Shown: positions 25,238 through 33,790 of the stretch, one piece after another
Position numbering within the stretch: position 1 is the stretch's first letter
Layout of the letters: each line of letters begins with the position of its first letter
Virus record (IMG/VR): IMGVR_UViG_3300046006_002975
Span: 33,145 to 97,144 of that record
Strand: one strand, 5' to 3'
From: a virus
Length of the DNA: 64,000 bases
The notes under the pieces: model-generated
Database searches by the model: none
The model's input: only the letters and a program-made list of their open reading frames with translations
Told to the model about the DNA's origin: nothing
Position numbers and translations under genes: made by a program

Positions 25238-25266
25238 ATTGTACTACATAACTTAAAAAAAGTAAA
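25238..25266 (-). promoter_or_regulatory. Sigma70-like promoter for TET dioxygenase
   Basis: Minus strand: GC then TTTACT (25266-25261), 17-bp spacer, TACAAT (25243-25238). The -35 and spacer match the glycosyltransferase promoter, so the modification genes are probably expressed together and early. Confidence 0.75.
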
Positions 25267-25288
25267 GCTTTTTTTGTATTTAGAATTT

Positions 25289-25296
25289 TATAAATA
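25289..25296 (+). promoter_or_regulatory. Late promoter TATAAATA for tube-like protein
   Basis: Exact octamer 28 bp before the ATG at 25324, divergent from the TET promoter. Confidence 0.75.
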
Positions 25297-25323
25297 CAAG
25301 TAAATAAATTATAAGGATTTTTT

Positions 25324-25863
25324 ATGGCTTTCGAAGATACAAACGTCTGTAATACCGATTTATTACAGTCATCGAAGTTTACTTTTATAATTCCAAGATT
25401 AACAGAGGTTCAGTTTTTCTGTCAAGCTGTTAATATTCCTGGAGTAAACACGCAAAGTACAGTTCAGTTATCTCCATTTAGGGATATGGGTGTTCCAGGC
25501 GATAAAATGGAATACGAAGATCTTAATGTAGAATTTCTTGTTGATGAAGAATTGCGCTCTTGGGCGTCAATTTATTATTGGATTAAAGGTTATACGCAAG
25601 CTGAAACTTGGGATGATTATAAAAATTTAGATAAATTATCAAAATATAGTCAATACGAATATTTAAATACTCCACAATATGCAGATGCATTATTAACAAC
25701 ATTATCTGCAGCTGACGATAAACCAAAAGTACAAATACATTTTATTGATTTGTTTCCTGTATATGTTTCTGCTATACCTTTAGATGTTAGGATTAGTTCT
25801 GAAAAAATTATTACTGCTACAGCAACATTTAGATTTAAAAGGTATGAAATAGCATTAGTTTAA
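25324..25863 (+). CDS. Tail-tube-fold structural protein (gp19-like or tube terminator)
   Basis: 179 residues, the same length as gp19 in this genome. FTFIIPRLTEVQFFCQAVNI, the PGDKMEYEDLNVEFLVDEEL block, and the final TATATFRFKRYEIALV strands follow the tail-tube fold layout (strand, long loop, helix with SWASIYYWIKG, terminal sheet). It has its own late promoter, so a virion role is likely. In T4, gp3 (tail terminator, 176 residues), gp54 and gp48 also have tube-related folds; gp3 is the closest in size. Which of these it replaces cannot be decided by eye. Confidence 0.6.
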   Translation: MAFEDTNVCNTDLLQSSKFTFIIPRLTEVQFFCQAVNIPGVNTQSTVQLSPFRDMGVPGDKMEYEDLNVEFLVDEELRSWASIYYWIKGYTQAETWDDYKNLDKLSKYSQYEYLNTPQYADALLTTLSAADDKPKVQIHFIDLFPVYVSAIPLDVRISSEKIITATATFRFKRYEIALV

Positions 25864-25903
25864 TCGCCTATATATTTTTGTAATGTTTATTTGAGAATTT
25901 AAA

Positions 25904-26344
25904 ATGATAAAACTTGACGCAATTATAGAATATTGGAAAACAGATAGTCAAATCGACGAATCTAAACCTCATCAAGAATTAGTAAATACTCCTCTTTTGC
26001 ACGCGAAATATGTCGAGATTCTTTCTCAGCATAGACTCGCTGCACAGAAAGCAAAATTCGACCATGCAAAGATGAAGAAAATTCGTAGGGAGTATTACCT
26101 AGGAAATCTTGCAAAGGAAACCTTGGACGAGTATGGATGGGATCAGTTCGACTTAAAGATTGGCACTAAAGGTAACATTGACACTTATCTTGAAGCTGAC
26201 GATTTTTTAATAAAAATTCTTGAAAAAAAAGCATACTATGAAGAATGTATATACGTTTGTGAAGCTATCCTTAAAGAAATTAATAATAGAACTTGGCAAC
26301 TCAGGGAATATATGACTTATGCCAGATTCCTAGCAGGAAATTAA
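25904..26344 (+). CDS. uvsY: Recombination mediator UvsY
   Basis: 146 residues (T4 UvsY is 137). The N-terminal IIEYWKTDSQID, LLHAKYVEIL, a Lys/Arg-rich helix (AKFDHAKMKKIRREYYLGN) and the C-terminal EAILKEINNRTWQLREYM match the UvsY family. The protein loads the UvsX recombinase on gp32-coated single-stranded DNA. It is followed one base later by the uvsW start, the same pairing as in T4. There is no clear ribosome site beyond a GAG; a start elsewhere is not supported. Confidence 0.9.
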   Translation: MIKLDAIIEYWKTDSQIDESKPHQELVNTPLLHAKYVEILSQHRLAAQKAKFDHAKMKKIRREYYLGNLAKETLDEYGWDQFDLKIGTKGNIDTYLEADDFLIKILEKKAYYEECIYVCEAILKEINNRTWQLREYMTYARFLAGN

Positions 26345-26345
26345 A

Positions 26346-27851
26346 ATGATAATTGAAATCGAAAAACATAATGAAACTTATGCTATCCTTAAATGCGATA
26401 AGGGGATTGCGCAAGAATTAAGCGATTACTTTTCTTTCTTTGCTACTGGATATAAATTTATGCCTAGTTTTAAATCGAGACTCTGGGATGGAAAAGTTCG
26501 TTTAGCAAAAATATTACCAAATGGAGATATGGAGTTTTTTATTGGTTTAATCCCTCAATTAGAAGCATTCGCTAAAGATAGAGGTTATACTATAGAACAC
26601 AATTATAAAGATAACTACGACCCAGTTACGGACACTGAGCTGCACAAATTTATTACTACATTAAATATTCATTCTAATGGAAAGAAAATTGAAGTTAGAG
26701 ATTATCAATTTAAAGGCGTTCTCGATTTTCTTAATGAAAAACGTTTAATGTTATTATCCCCGACAAGTTCAGGTAAAAGTTGTATCCTTTATATTATTGT
26801 TAGATATTTGTTAGCACATAAAAGAAAGAAAGGTTTACTGTTGGTTCCAAACACATCATTATGCCATCAGCTTACATCAGATTTTGCTGATTATTCAAGC
26901 CATAATGGATGGGATGTAAATAAACATATTCATATGATATTTGCCGGTCAAGATAAAAATGCCGACAAACAACTATACATTAGCACGTGGCAATCATTAT
27001 TTAATCATAAGAGCCGAACTTATTTTGACCAATTTGATTTTGTATTATGCGATGAAGCTCATTTAGCATCTGCAAATAGTTTAACAGGTATTGTACAAAA
27101 ATGCATTAATGCTGATTATCGAGTTGGGGTTACTGGAACTCTAAATGGACAAAAAATACATTCATTGCAATTAGAAAGTTTATTTGGTCAAGTTAGAAAA
27201 GTTATTACAACCAAACAATTAATGGATAACAAACAAGTTACGAAACTAAGCATTAAATGTATCGTACTAAAATATCCCGAGGAAACGTGTAAATTATCTA
27301 AAGGTTTAAAGTATCAACAAGAACTAGAATATTTAATTGCTAATGCTGGTAGAAATAAATTTATTAAGAATCTATCATTATCATTAAAAGGGAATACGTT
27401 ATTATTATATCAATATGTTGAAAAACATGGAGATGTACTATATGACTTAATTTCAAATTCAAAACATGCTGTTAATAAAAAGATATATTATATTCATGGT
27501 AATATTAAGGCTGAAGAAAGAGAAGAAATTAGAAAGGCAATGGAGACTGAACATAATGTAATTTTAATAGGTTCTGTTGGAACAGTGTCTACTGGAACTA
27601 ATATTAAAAACCTACATAATATTATATTTGCTAGCCCTTCTAAATCTAGAATAAGAAACCTCCAAGCTATTGGTCGCGTTTTACGTTTAAATGAAAATAA
27701 AGATGAAGCAGTATTATATGACCTTGCTGATGATTTACGGTATAAAAAACATCAAAACTATACTCTAACACATTTCCAAGAAAGAATCAAGATTTACAAT
27801 GAAGAAAAATTTGATTATAAAATTATTAAAGTAGATATGGAAACATTATGA
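26346..27851 (+). CDS. uvsW: Recombination DNA/RNA helicase UvsW
   Basis: 501 residues (T4 UvsW 503). Superfamily 2 motifs: Walker A SPTSSGKS (138-145), DEAH box (236-239), TGT motif (VGVTGTLNG), a later GTVSTGTNIKNL and QAIGRVLRLN (motif VI). The first ~110 residues form the UvsW N-terminal domain (FFATGYKFMPSFKSRLWDGK). UvsW unwinds branched DNA and R-loops, and so shifts T4-type phages from origin- to recombination-dependent replication. Its end overlaps the next gene by ATGA. Confidence 0.93.
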   Translation: MIIEIEKHNETYAILKCDKGIAQELSDYFSFFATGYKFMPSFKSRLWDGKVRLAKILPNGDMEFFIGLIPQLEAFAKDRGYTIEHNYKDNYDPVTDTELHKFITTLNIHSNGKKIEVRDYQFKGVLDFLNEKRLMLLSPTSSGKSCILYIIVRYLLAHKRKKGLLLVPNTSLCHQLTSDFADYSSHNGWDVNKHIHMIFAGQDKNADKQLYISTWQSLFNHKSRTYFDQFDFVLCDEAHLASANSLTGIVQKCINADYRVGVTGTLNGQKIHSLQLESLFGQVRKVITTKQLMDNKQVTKLSIKCIVLKYPEETCKLSKGLKYQQELEYLIANAGRNKFIKNLSLSLKGNTLLLYQYVEKHGDVLYDLISNSKHAVNKKIYYIHGNIKAEEREEIRKAMETEHNVILIGSVGTVSTGTNIKNLHNIIFASPSKSRIRNLQAIGRVLRLNENKDEAVLYDLADDLRYKKHQNYTLTHFQERIKIYNEEKFDYKIIKVDMETL

Positions 27852-28225
27852 CCGAAAAATTTGAAATTAAAATTGTTAGATTAAAAACTGGTGAAGACTT
27901 AATTGGATTTTATTATCAAGATAAAGAATCCAATACTGTAATAATAAAATACCCAAAAACATTCTACCCTACTATTGATATCGAAAACGAAACTGAAGAA
28001 ATTATTATGGTTGATTGGATGCCTTTAGAAGCATTTCCCCTTCAAGAAGCACCTATTCCAATGGATCACATTTTATTTGTTTCTTATTCATCTATAGAGT
28101 TTGGATATCGATATCTTGATGCAATATTGGAATATCTAGATCCCGAATCAACATTAGCTAAACAAATTAAAGAAACAATAATAGCTGAAACAGATATTCC
28201 GCCAGAAGGATATAGTATTCACTAA
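27848..28225 (+). CDS. Small Sm-like protein, paralogue of 41658 gene
   Basis: 125 residues, coupled to uvsW by ATGA. The N-terminus (KIVRLKTGEDLIGFYYQD, NTVIIKYPKTFYP) resembles an Sm/Lsm strand pattern. Then comes an acidic loop, a WMPLEAFP segment, a HILFVSY strand and a C-terminal helix. The same order (LSGETVLGTYLG, VGFAPFPEY, NLVVFYIEPDEQFVEQY) is seen in the gene at 41658. Such proteins are common and uncharacterised in T4-like cyanophages (recollection). RNA binding would be an inference from the fold only. Confidence 0.65.
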   Translation: MTEKFEIKIVRLKTGEDLIGFYYQDKESNTVIIKYPKTFYPTIDIENETEEIIMVDWMPLEAFPLQEAPIPMDHILFVSYSSIEFGYRYLDAILEYLDPESTLAKQIKETIIAETDIPPEGYSIH

Positions 28226-28495
28226 TTTAATCCTCTTCGAGGATCTGCTACGCAGTAATTCTATTTTGAGACTTTAATGTTTATGGAACGAGCTTTAGCG
28301 AAGTTCCAAACAACACTTAGAGTATAATGTAACCTACAAATTTAATTTCGTCAAGCACTTTTTTTCAACTTATTATATTTTAACGAGAAATAGTTCTTGA
28401 CGAAAATTAACCCTCCATAAGAAATAATTCTTGCTATTTTAGCTTTTTTATAGTATAATACTGTTAAATAACTGATAATACATGGAGTAATTGCT
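28226..28495. other. Longest non-coding gap: hairpins and opposed promoter-like elements
   Basis: 270 bp. Hairpin 1: ATCCTC-TTC-GAGGAT (28230-28244). Hairpin 2: CTGC-TAC-GCAG (28245-28255). Hairpin 3: GGAAC...GTTCC (28285-28307). A minus-strand TGCTTGACG (28349-28357) and a plus-strand CTTGACG (28396-28402) form an imperfect inverted repeat. The gp55 promoter follows at 28431. It may hold a small RNA or the end of the uvsW operon; no ORF is supported. Confidence 0.5.
28431..28459 (+). promoter_or_regulatory. Sigma70-like promoter for gp55-47-46 operon
   Basis: TTGCTA, 17-bp spacer, TATAAT, 37 bp before the gp55 ATG. Confidence 0.7.
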
Positions 28496-29161
28496 ATGAA
28501 AGAATTAAAATTTGATTTCGCCGATGTCCCAGATTTTACTGAAGAAATACCTTCTTTATTAGAAGATCTTCCGGAAGAAAAACCCGTTGTTGCTAAAGTA
28601 AAAAGAAAAAAAGTTACTAGAGAATATATTAATAATGCTGATTTTTGCGCTGCTTTAGAGAAATATAAAGCTGATTGCGCTCTTGCTAAAGCTGAAGGGA
28701 AAATTAAACCTAGAATTCCAAATTATATTGGAGAATGTTTCGTTAAATTATCAGAGGGATTAGCTCGTAGACCTAATTTCTTTGGGTATTCATATAAAGA
28801 TGAAATGATTGCTGATGGAATTGAAAACTGTTTAATGTATTTTGAAAATTTTGATTCAGCAAAAACTAAAAATCCCTTTGCTTATTTTACTCAGATTCTT
28901 TGGTGGTGTTTTGTTCGTAGGATCCAAAAAGAAAAAAAACAACAGTATATAAAATATAAAGCAACAGAAAATTTCGGTATTCTTGATGAAGCTGAGTTAT
29001 TGGAACTTGGTGAAGGTCAAATTAAACAAATTGAAGTTTATGATAATATGTATGATTTTATTCAAAAATTTGAAGATACTGAATTCAAAAAAAGCACTAA
29101 AAGTCCTGTAGCGAAGAAAAAGAAAAAAGCTAAAGGGATTGAAACTTTCTTGGAGGATTAA
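28496..29161 (+). CDS. 55: Late-transcription sigma factor gp55
   Basis: 221 residues (T4 gp55 is 185). Sigma region 2-like segment near residues 75-150: PNYIGECFVKLSEGLARRPN, SYKDEMIADGIENCLMYFEN and NPFAYFTQILWWCFVRRIQK. gp55 directs host RNA polymerase to the TATAAATA late promoters found through this window, with the gp45 clamp as activator. The N-terminal ~45 residues are acidic then basic and are extra relative to T4. The C-terminal KKKKKAKGIETFLED end may be the clamp-binding tail. Its stop shares a base with the gp47 start (TAATG). Confidence 0.92.
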   Translation: MKELKFDFADVPDFTEEIPSLLEDLPEEKPVVAKVKRKKVTREYINNADFCAALEKYKADCALAKAEGKIKPRIPNYIGECFVKLSEGLARRPNFFGYSYKDEMIADGIENCLMYFENFDSAKTKNPFAYFTQILWWCFVRRIQKEKKQQYIKYKATENFGILDEAELLELGEGQIKQIEVYDNMYDFIQKFEDTEFKKSTKSPVAKKKKKAKGIETFLED

Positions 29162-30225
29162 TGAGTAAAATTGTATTTTTAGGTGATACGCATTTTGGTT
29201 GTCGCGGGGATAGTCAACATTTTCATGAATTTTTTGATAAATTCTATACTGATGTATTTTTTCCTTATTTAATTGCTAATAATGTTAAACACGTTATTCA
29301 ATTAGGTGACATTTTTGATAGACGTAAATATTCTAACCATTATACTCTTGATGAAGCAAAAAGATATTTCTTTTCTAGATTTGATAAATTGGATATACAA
29401 TTAACTACGCTATTAGGAAATCACGACCTCTTTTATAAAGAATCATTGAGTATTAGTAGTTCTGGGTTATTCTTAACACAATTTAAAAATGTAACTGTTG
29501 TAAAAGAACCAACTAAACTTCTTAATGGAATTTCTATTATTCCATGGATTTGTAAAGAAAATTATCAAGAATGTTTGGATTTTATTAAACAAGATACTTC
29601 TACTGTTTGTGTTGGGCATTTTGAAATAGAAGGTTTTAAGATGTACCAAAGTAGTATCCTATCGGAGCATGGATTGTCCGCTAAGGCGTTTTCTAATTAT
29701 GAAAGGGTATTATCCGGTCATTATCATCACGCGTCTAAGAGAGGGAATATCGAGTACATAGGGACTCCTTATGAGATGACTTGGCAAGATTATGCCGATC
29801 CAAAAGGTTTTAGAGTTTTTGACTTAGAAACTAGGGAATTGGAAACTGTACTTAATCCAAATTCAATTTTCTATAAGATGGATTATGATGATTCTGGATC
29901 TAGTGATGTCACTAATTCCAGTTATCTTGATAAAGAATTTTTATCTAACGTAATTGGTAAATATGTTAAGATTCAAGTTAAGGCCAAAACTAATCCATAT
30001 TTGTTTGATTTATTTGTCGATCAAGTTTATGCGAATAACCCTATAGATGTATCAATTACTGAAGATGTAGTTGATTTAGAAATTGATGAGGATGTTGATG
30101 AAACTGATGATACATTAACAATTACTTACAAATATATTGATAGTATTAATCAACAAGAATTAGATAAAAACAAATTGAAGACTATGATGTCTAATTTATA
30201 TACTGAAGCAATGGCGGTTGAATAA
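29161..30225 (+). CDS. 47: Recombination nuclease subunit gp47 (Mre11/SbcD-like)
   Basis: 354 residues (T4 gp47 is 339). Calcineurin-like metallophosphoesterase motifs in order: GDTHFG (8-13), GDIFDRR, LLGNHD, VGHFE and SGHYHH. With gp46 it resects double-strand ends for recombination-dependent replication and host DNA breakdown. It is coupled to gp55 in front and gp46 behind by one-base stop/start overlaps. The C-terminal ~60 residues are very acidic (DVVDLEIDEDVDETDD). Confidence 0.94.
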   Translation: MSKIVFLGDTHFGCRGDSQHFHEFFDKFYTDVFFPYLIANNVKHVIQLGDIFDRRKYSNHYTLDEAKRYFFSRFDKLDIQLTTLLGNHDLFYKESLSISSSGLFLTQFKNVTVVKEPTKLLNGISIIPWICKENYQECLDFIKQDTSTVCVGHFEIEGFKMYQSSILSEHGLSAKAFSNYERVLSGHYHHASKRGNIEYIGTPYEMTWQDYADPKGFRVFDLETRELETVLNPNSIFYKMDYDDSGSSDVTNSSYLDKEFLSNVIGKYVKIQVKAKTNPYLFDLFVDQVYANNPIDVSITEDVVDLEIDEDVDETDDTLTITYKYIDSINQQELDKNKLKTMMSNLYTEAMAVE

Positions 30226-31946
30226 TGGTAATTTTTGAAACAATCCGGTTTAAAAACTTTCTTTCCTATGGAAATAACTTTACTGAAATTGAATTAAATA
30301 AAGATAGAACTACTTTATCCACTGGAATTAACGGGCAAGGCAAATCAACATTTATTGATGCAATTACCTTTGCCCTTTATGGAAAACCTTTTAGAAAAAT
30401 TAACAAAAGCGGTTTAATAAATTCAATTAATAAATCTGAATTGGTTACTGAAGTTGAGTTTTCTATTGGTCCAAACAAATATAAAATTATTCGTGGTATT
30501 AAACCAAATATTTTTGAAGTTTATTGTAATGGCGATTTAGTTCGCCAAGACGCAAAAGTAAAAGATTATCAAGAACAATTAGAAAGATATATACTTAAAA
30601 TGAGTTATAAATCTTTTACTCAAGTTGTTATTCTTGGCTCAGCTAGATATACTCCTTTTATGCAGTTATCAGCTGGAGATAGACGCTCTGTTATTGAAGA
30701 TTTGCTTGATATTCAGATTTTCTCTAACATGAACTCTATTGTTAAAGATAAAGTATCTGGAATTAAAGAAACTGTTCAAGATTGTAAATTTAATATTGAA
30801 TTATTTAAAGACAAAATAGAACTTCAAAAACAAAATATTAAACGTACCAATCAAGTTTCTGATGAACTAATTCTTAGAAAAAAAGAATTAATTGCAAATA
30901 CTTGTGTTGAGGTTGAAGATTTACAGCAAACTATCTCTGAGTTATTGTCTGAAAACGAACGACTGGGTCATGAAATTTCTGATATGGATGTCGTTGAAAA
31001 AAAGAAAAATAAATTATTATTAATTGAAGGTAAATTGCGCGATAATATATCTAAGGTAGAAAAAGATAATACATTCTATTATTCAAATGATAATTGTCCA
31101 ACATGCCGTCAATCTATTAATTCTGTGTTTAAACAGGAAATTATTGAAAAAAATAGCACTAAATTAATAGAATTAGTTGATGGCGAAAAAAAATTATCTA
31201 AGGAATTAAAGGTTGCTACTGATAGATTAGTTGCTATATCCAAGATAAACGCTAAAATTTTAAAGAATTCAAGTATTTTATCAGAGAAAAATTCAAATAT
31301 TGTTTCTGCGCAAAAATATATAAAACTAGTTTCTAATGAAATTGATCAACTAAAAGATTCATCAAATACCACTGATAATGGTTCAGATAAACTGCAAGAA
31401 TTAATTGAATCATTAGATATTTATGTTGAAAAATATGAAGAATATATAAATGAAAAAAGTTATTATGATTTTATTTCTGTTATGTTAAAAGATGGAGGAA
31501 TTAAAACTCGTATAATTAAACAGTATCTTCCTATTTTAAACAAATATATAAATCAGTATTTGGCTCAATTAGATTTCTTTGTTAATTTTAATATTAATGA
31601 AAATTTTGAAGAAGTAATTAAATCGCGTCATAGAGATGAATTTACTTATGCTAATTTTTCTGAGGGTGAAAAAACTCGATTAGATTTAGCTATTTTGTTT
31701 TCGTTTAGACAGCTGGCTAGATTAAAAAATTCAGTTAATACTAATCTATTAATTTTAGATGAGATTATGGACGGCAGCCTCGATACTGGGGGTACTGATG
31801 TTTTTATGAATTTATTATCATCAGTTGATAAAAGTACAAATATATTTGTTATTAGTCATAAGTCTGATCAAGTATCAGATAAATTCGATACTGTATTAAA
31901 GTTCGAAAAAATAAAAAACTTTTCAAAGATGAAGGTTATACAATGA
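30225..31946 (+). CDS. 46: Recombination nuclease subunit gp46 (Rad50/SbcC-like)
   Basis: 573 residues (T4 gp46 is 560). Walker A GINGQGKST (34-42), a central coiled coil, a zinc-hook CPTC (C291, C294), the signature region FSEGEKTRLDLAILFSF and Walker B LLILDEIMDGSLD. This is an SMC-like ATPase that works with gp47. The start codon overlaps the gp47 stop, and the stop overlaps the next gene by ATGA. Confidence 0.95.
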   Translation: MVIFETIRFKNFLSYGNNFTEIELNKDRTTLSTGINGQGKSTFIDAITFALYGKPFRKINKSGLINSINKSELVTEVEFSIGPNKYKIIRGIKPNIFEVYCNGDLVRQDAKVKDYQEQLERYILKMSYKSFTQVVILGSARYTPFMQLSAGDRRSVIEDLLDIQIFSNMNSIVKDKVSGIKETVQDCKFNIELFKDKIELQKQNIKRTNQVSDELILRKKELIANTCVEVEDLQQTISELLSENERLGHEISDMDVVEKKKNKLLLIEGKLRDNISKVEKDNTFYYSNDNCPTCRQSINSVFKQEIIEKNSTKLIELVDGEKKLSKELKVATDRLVAISKINAKILKNSSILSEKNSNIVSAQKYIKLVSNEIDQLKDSSNTTDNGSDKLQELIESLDIYVEKYEEYINEKSYYDFISVMLKDGGIKTRIIKQYLPILNKYINQYLAQLDFFVNFNINENFEEVIKSRHRDEFTYANFSEGEKTRLDLAILFSFRQLARLKNSVNTNLLILDEIMDGSLDTGGTDVFMNLLSSVDKSTNIFVISHKSDQVSDKFDTVLKFEKIKNFSKMKVIQ

Positions 31947-32554
31947 GCGAGTTTATATATAATACTGCTGATGTAGTTTCTCAGGCTGCAGCAGTGCCTG
32001 AACCTCAATTTCTTGGTTATGAATTATGTGATCAAAAAGATCCAGTTTTAACTACAAAGTTAAAACACTTCGATTTTACCAATACTGAATTAAATTCTAG
32101 CGAAATTGCTTCAAAGTTAATTGCAACATGTAAATTCCATAAAGTATATGGAATTGCTGCAAATCAATGCGGATTAGAACACAAAGTATTAGTTGCTGGC
32201 GCTGAGGATAATTTTGTTGCATTTTTTAACCCTATTGTTATTGAATCGCATGGCGAAATTTTATTAGAAGAATCTGATTTAAGTAATATGGGTTTATTAA
32301 TTGCAGTTAAACGCCCTACTACAGTTATTGTTTCATATCAAGATTTCGAAGGAAATGAAAAGATGACTAGGTTCGATGGTTTAACTTCAAGAATTATTCA
32401 ACAAGGAATAGATAGATTAAATGGAATTGATTTTAAAACTAAAGTTTCTAAATTTGTTTTAGAACGAGCTGAAACTGCTCTAAATAAAAAAATTAAGAAA
32501 TTCATAAAGAGTCACATAATTACGAAAAAGAGAGGTAAAAATGGCAAGAAGTAA
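31943..32554 (+). CDS. Peptide-deformylase-like pseudoenzyme
   Basis: 203 residues. The fold signature of deformylases is visible: motif 1 as YGIAANQCGL (69-78), FFNPIVIESHGE, and motif 3 region QQGIDRLNG (153-161). The catalytic residues are lost: the motif 2 Cys (EGCLS) is EESDLS with Asp112, and HExDH reads Q154-G-I-D-R158. All three metal ligands and the catalytic Glu are thus replaced. The frame is intact and coupled to gp46, so this is a conserved pseudoenzyme or a protein with a new role rather than a decaying gene. Cyanophage relatives usually encode active deformylases. A basic C-terminal tail (KKIKKFIKSHIITKKRG) is added. Confidence 0.8.
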   Translation: MSEFIYNTADVVSQAAAVPEPQFLGYELCDQKDPVLTTKLKHFDFTNTELNSSEIASKLIATCKFHKVYGIAANQCGLEHKVLVAGAEDNFVAFFNPIVIESHGEILLEESDLSNMGLLIAVKRPTTVIVSYQDFEGNEKMTRFDGLTSRIIQQGIDRLNGIDFKTKVSKFVLERAETALNKKIKKFIKSHIITKKRGKNGKK

Positions 32555-32843
32555 ATGTCGTACATGCGTAACTATTTCTACTATTTGGAAATTAAGTAAA
32601 ATACATTTTAGGCATTTTATAGAAGATATTCGAGCATTTAATGAAGTTCAAGAATATTCATGTAAAATTCATTATTATGAAGATATGACAAAAGTAAGTT
32701 TAATTCCTGAAATTGAAGCAATTAAAAAGGTACGAGAAACTGCTGCATCTAAATATAATTCCGAGATTACCGAAAAGATATTCGCAATACCAGAAGATAT
32801 ACAAAATAAAATTAACGAACAAATTTTAAAAGAGACTACTTAA
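32541..32843 (+). CDS. Hypothetical protein, basic N-terminus with CxxC
   Basis: 100 residues, starting 14 bases inside the end of the deformylase-like gene. It has a short CRTC pair at residues 6-9 and is predicted mainly helical (ISTIWKLSKIHFRHFIEDI, EIEAIKKVRETAASKYN). There is no signal peptide. I do not recognise a family. It is likely part of the gp55-47-46 operon. Confidence 0.65.
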   Translation: MARSKCRTCVTISTIWKLSKIHFRHFIEDIRAFNEVQEYSCKIHYYEDMTKVSLIPEIEAIKKVRETAASKYNSEITEKIFAIPEDIQNKINEQILKETT

Positions 32844-32846
32844 ATT

Positions 32847-33641
32847 ATGGAAATTAAATTATCAAAAGAAAATCTAGAAGGCAAAAAACTATTTGTTGCT
32901 ACTCCAATGTATGGCGGTAGTTGTCTTGGTGCTTATATGAAGTCTTGTTTAGACTTACAAATGGCCGGATTACAATATGGATTGGAAATTAAATTCTCGT
33001 TCTTATTTAATGAAAGTTTAATTCAGCGAGCAAGAAATTATTTGGTTGATGAATTTTTACGTTCTGATTGTTCTCATATGATGTTTATTGATGCTGATAT
33101 TGGTTTTAATGCAATGGATGTTATTGCCATGTTAGTATTAGATAAAGATATTATTGGCGCTCCGTACCCAAAGAAAACTATTAAATGGGAAAATATTAAA
33201 AAGGCAATTATTAAAAATCCTAATATTTCGACTGGAGAATTAGAGAGATTAGGTGGAGATATTGTATTTAATCCTGTTGCTGGAACTAAACAGTTTAATG
33301 TTACTGAGCCATTACAAGTTCTTGAGATTGGAACTGGTATGATGATGATTCGTAAAGATGTTCTATCTAAATTTAAAGAAGCGTTTCCGCAATATGAATA
33401 TACGCCCGATCATGTTGGAACTCAACATTTTGGTGGTGATAGAAAAATTCATTCGTATTTTAACGTTGAAATTGATGAAGAATCTAATCGCGTATTAAGC
33501 GAAGATTATCACTTCTGTCAACAATGTAGAAAAATCGGAATTGAAGTTTGGATGGCGCCATGGGTTAACTGTTTACATGTCGGAAGCTATCAGTTCCAAG
33601 GTAATTTACCAGCTGTAGCAAATTATCTCGGCGAACTGTAA
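32847..33641 (+). CDS. GT-A-type glycosyltransferase-like protein
   Basis: 264 residues. KLFVATPMYGGSCLGAYMKS at the start, a RARNYLVDEFL helix, and MMFIDADIGF with a DxD motif are the layout of a GT-A nucleotide-sugar transferase. DIIGAPYP and a GTGMMMIRKDVL segment follow, then EDYHFCQQCRKIGIEVWMAP. Such genes are widespread in T4-like aquatic phages, with unknown acceptor. Its short spacing to the preceding gene suggests the same operon. It could glycosylate a virion protein or modified DNA. Confidence 0.75.
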   Translation: MEIKLSKENLEGKKLFVATPMYGGSCLGAYMKSCLDLQMAGLQYGLEIKFSFLFNESLIQRARNYLVDEFLRSDCSHMMFIDADIGFNAMDVIAMLVLDKDIIGAPYPKKTIKWENIKKAIIKNPNISTGELERLGGDIVFNPVAGTKQFNVTEPLQVLEIGTGMMMIRKDVLSKFKEAFPQYEYTPDHVGTQHFGGDRKIHSYFNVEIDEESNRVLSEDYHFCQQCRKIGIEVWMAPWVNCLHVGSYQFQGNLPAVANYLGEL

Positions 33642-33659
33642 AATAATTTAAAAAAGTGC

Positions 33660-33688
33660 TTGACTTTATAGAGGTGTTAATATATAAT
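33660..33688 (+). promoter_or_regulatory. Sigma70-like promoter for tRNA/dNMP kinase region
   Basis: TGC-TTGACT (33660-33665), 17-bp spacer, TATAAT (33683-33688). A 9-bp inverted repeat (33667-33675 and 33689-33697) flanks the -10 element and could be an operator or an RNA 5' hairpin. Confidence 0.82.
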
Positions 33689-33697
33689 ACCTCTATA
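33667..33697. repeat. Inverted repeat around -10 element
   Basis: TATAGAGGT (33667-33675) and ACCTCTATA (33689-33697), 13 bases apart. Confidence 0.7.
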
Positions 33698-33761
33698 CTA
33701 AAAAAGTTAGAAATAATTTTAAAAAAGTTGTAAAAATTGACTAAATAGAATAAAGTATTTT

Positions 33762-33769
33762 TATAAATA
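33762..33769 (+). promoter_or_regulatory. Late promoter-like TATAAATA before tRNA cluster
   Basis: Exact octamer 22 bp before tRNA-Thr. It would allow late expression of the tRNAs in addition to the upstream sigma70-like promoter. Confidence 0.6.
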
Positions 33770-33790
33770 GGTACTTTACCAAGAATATTT

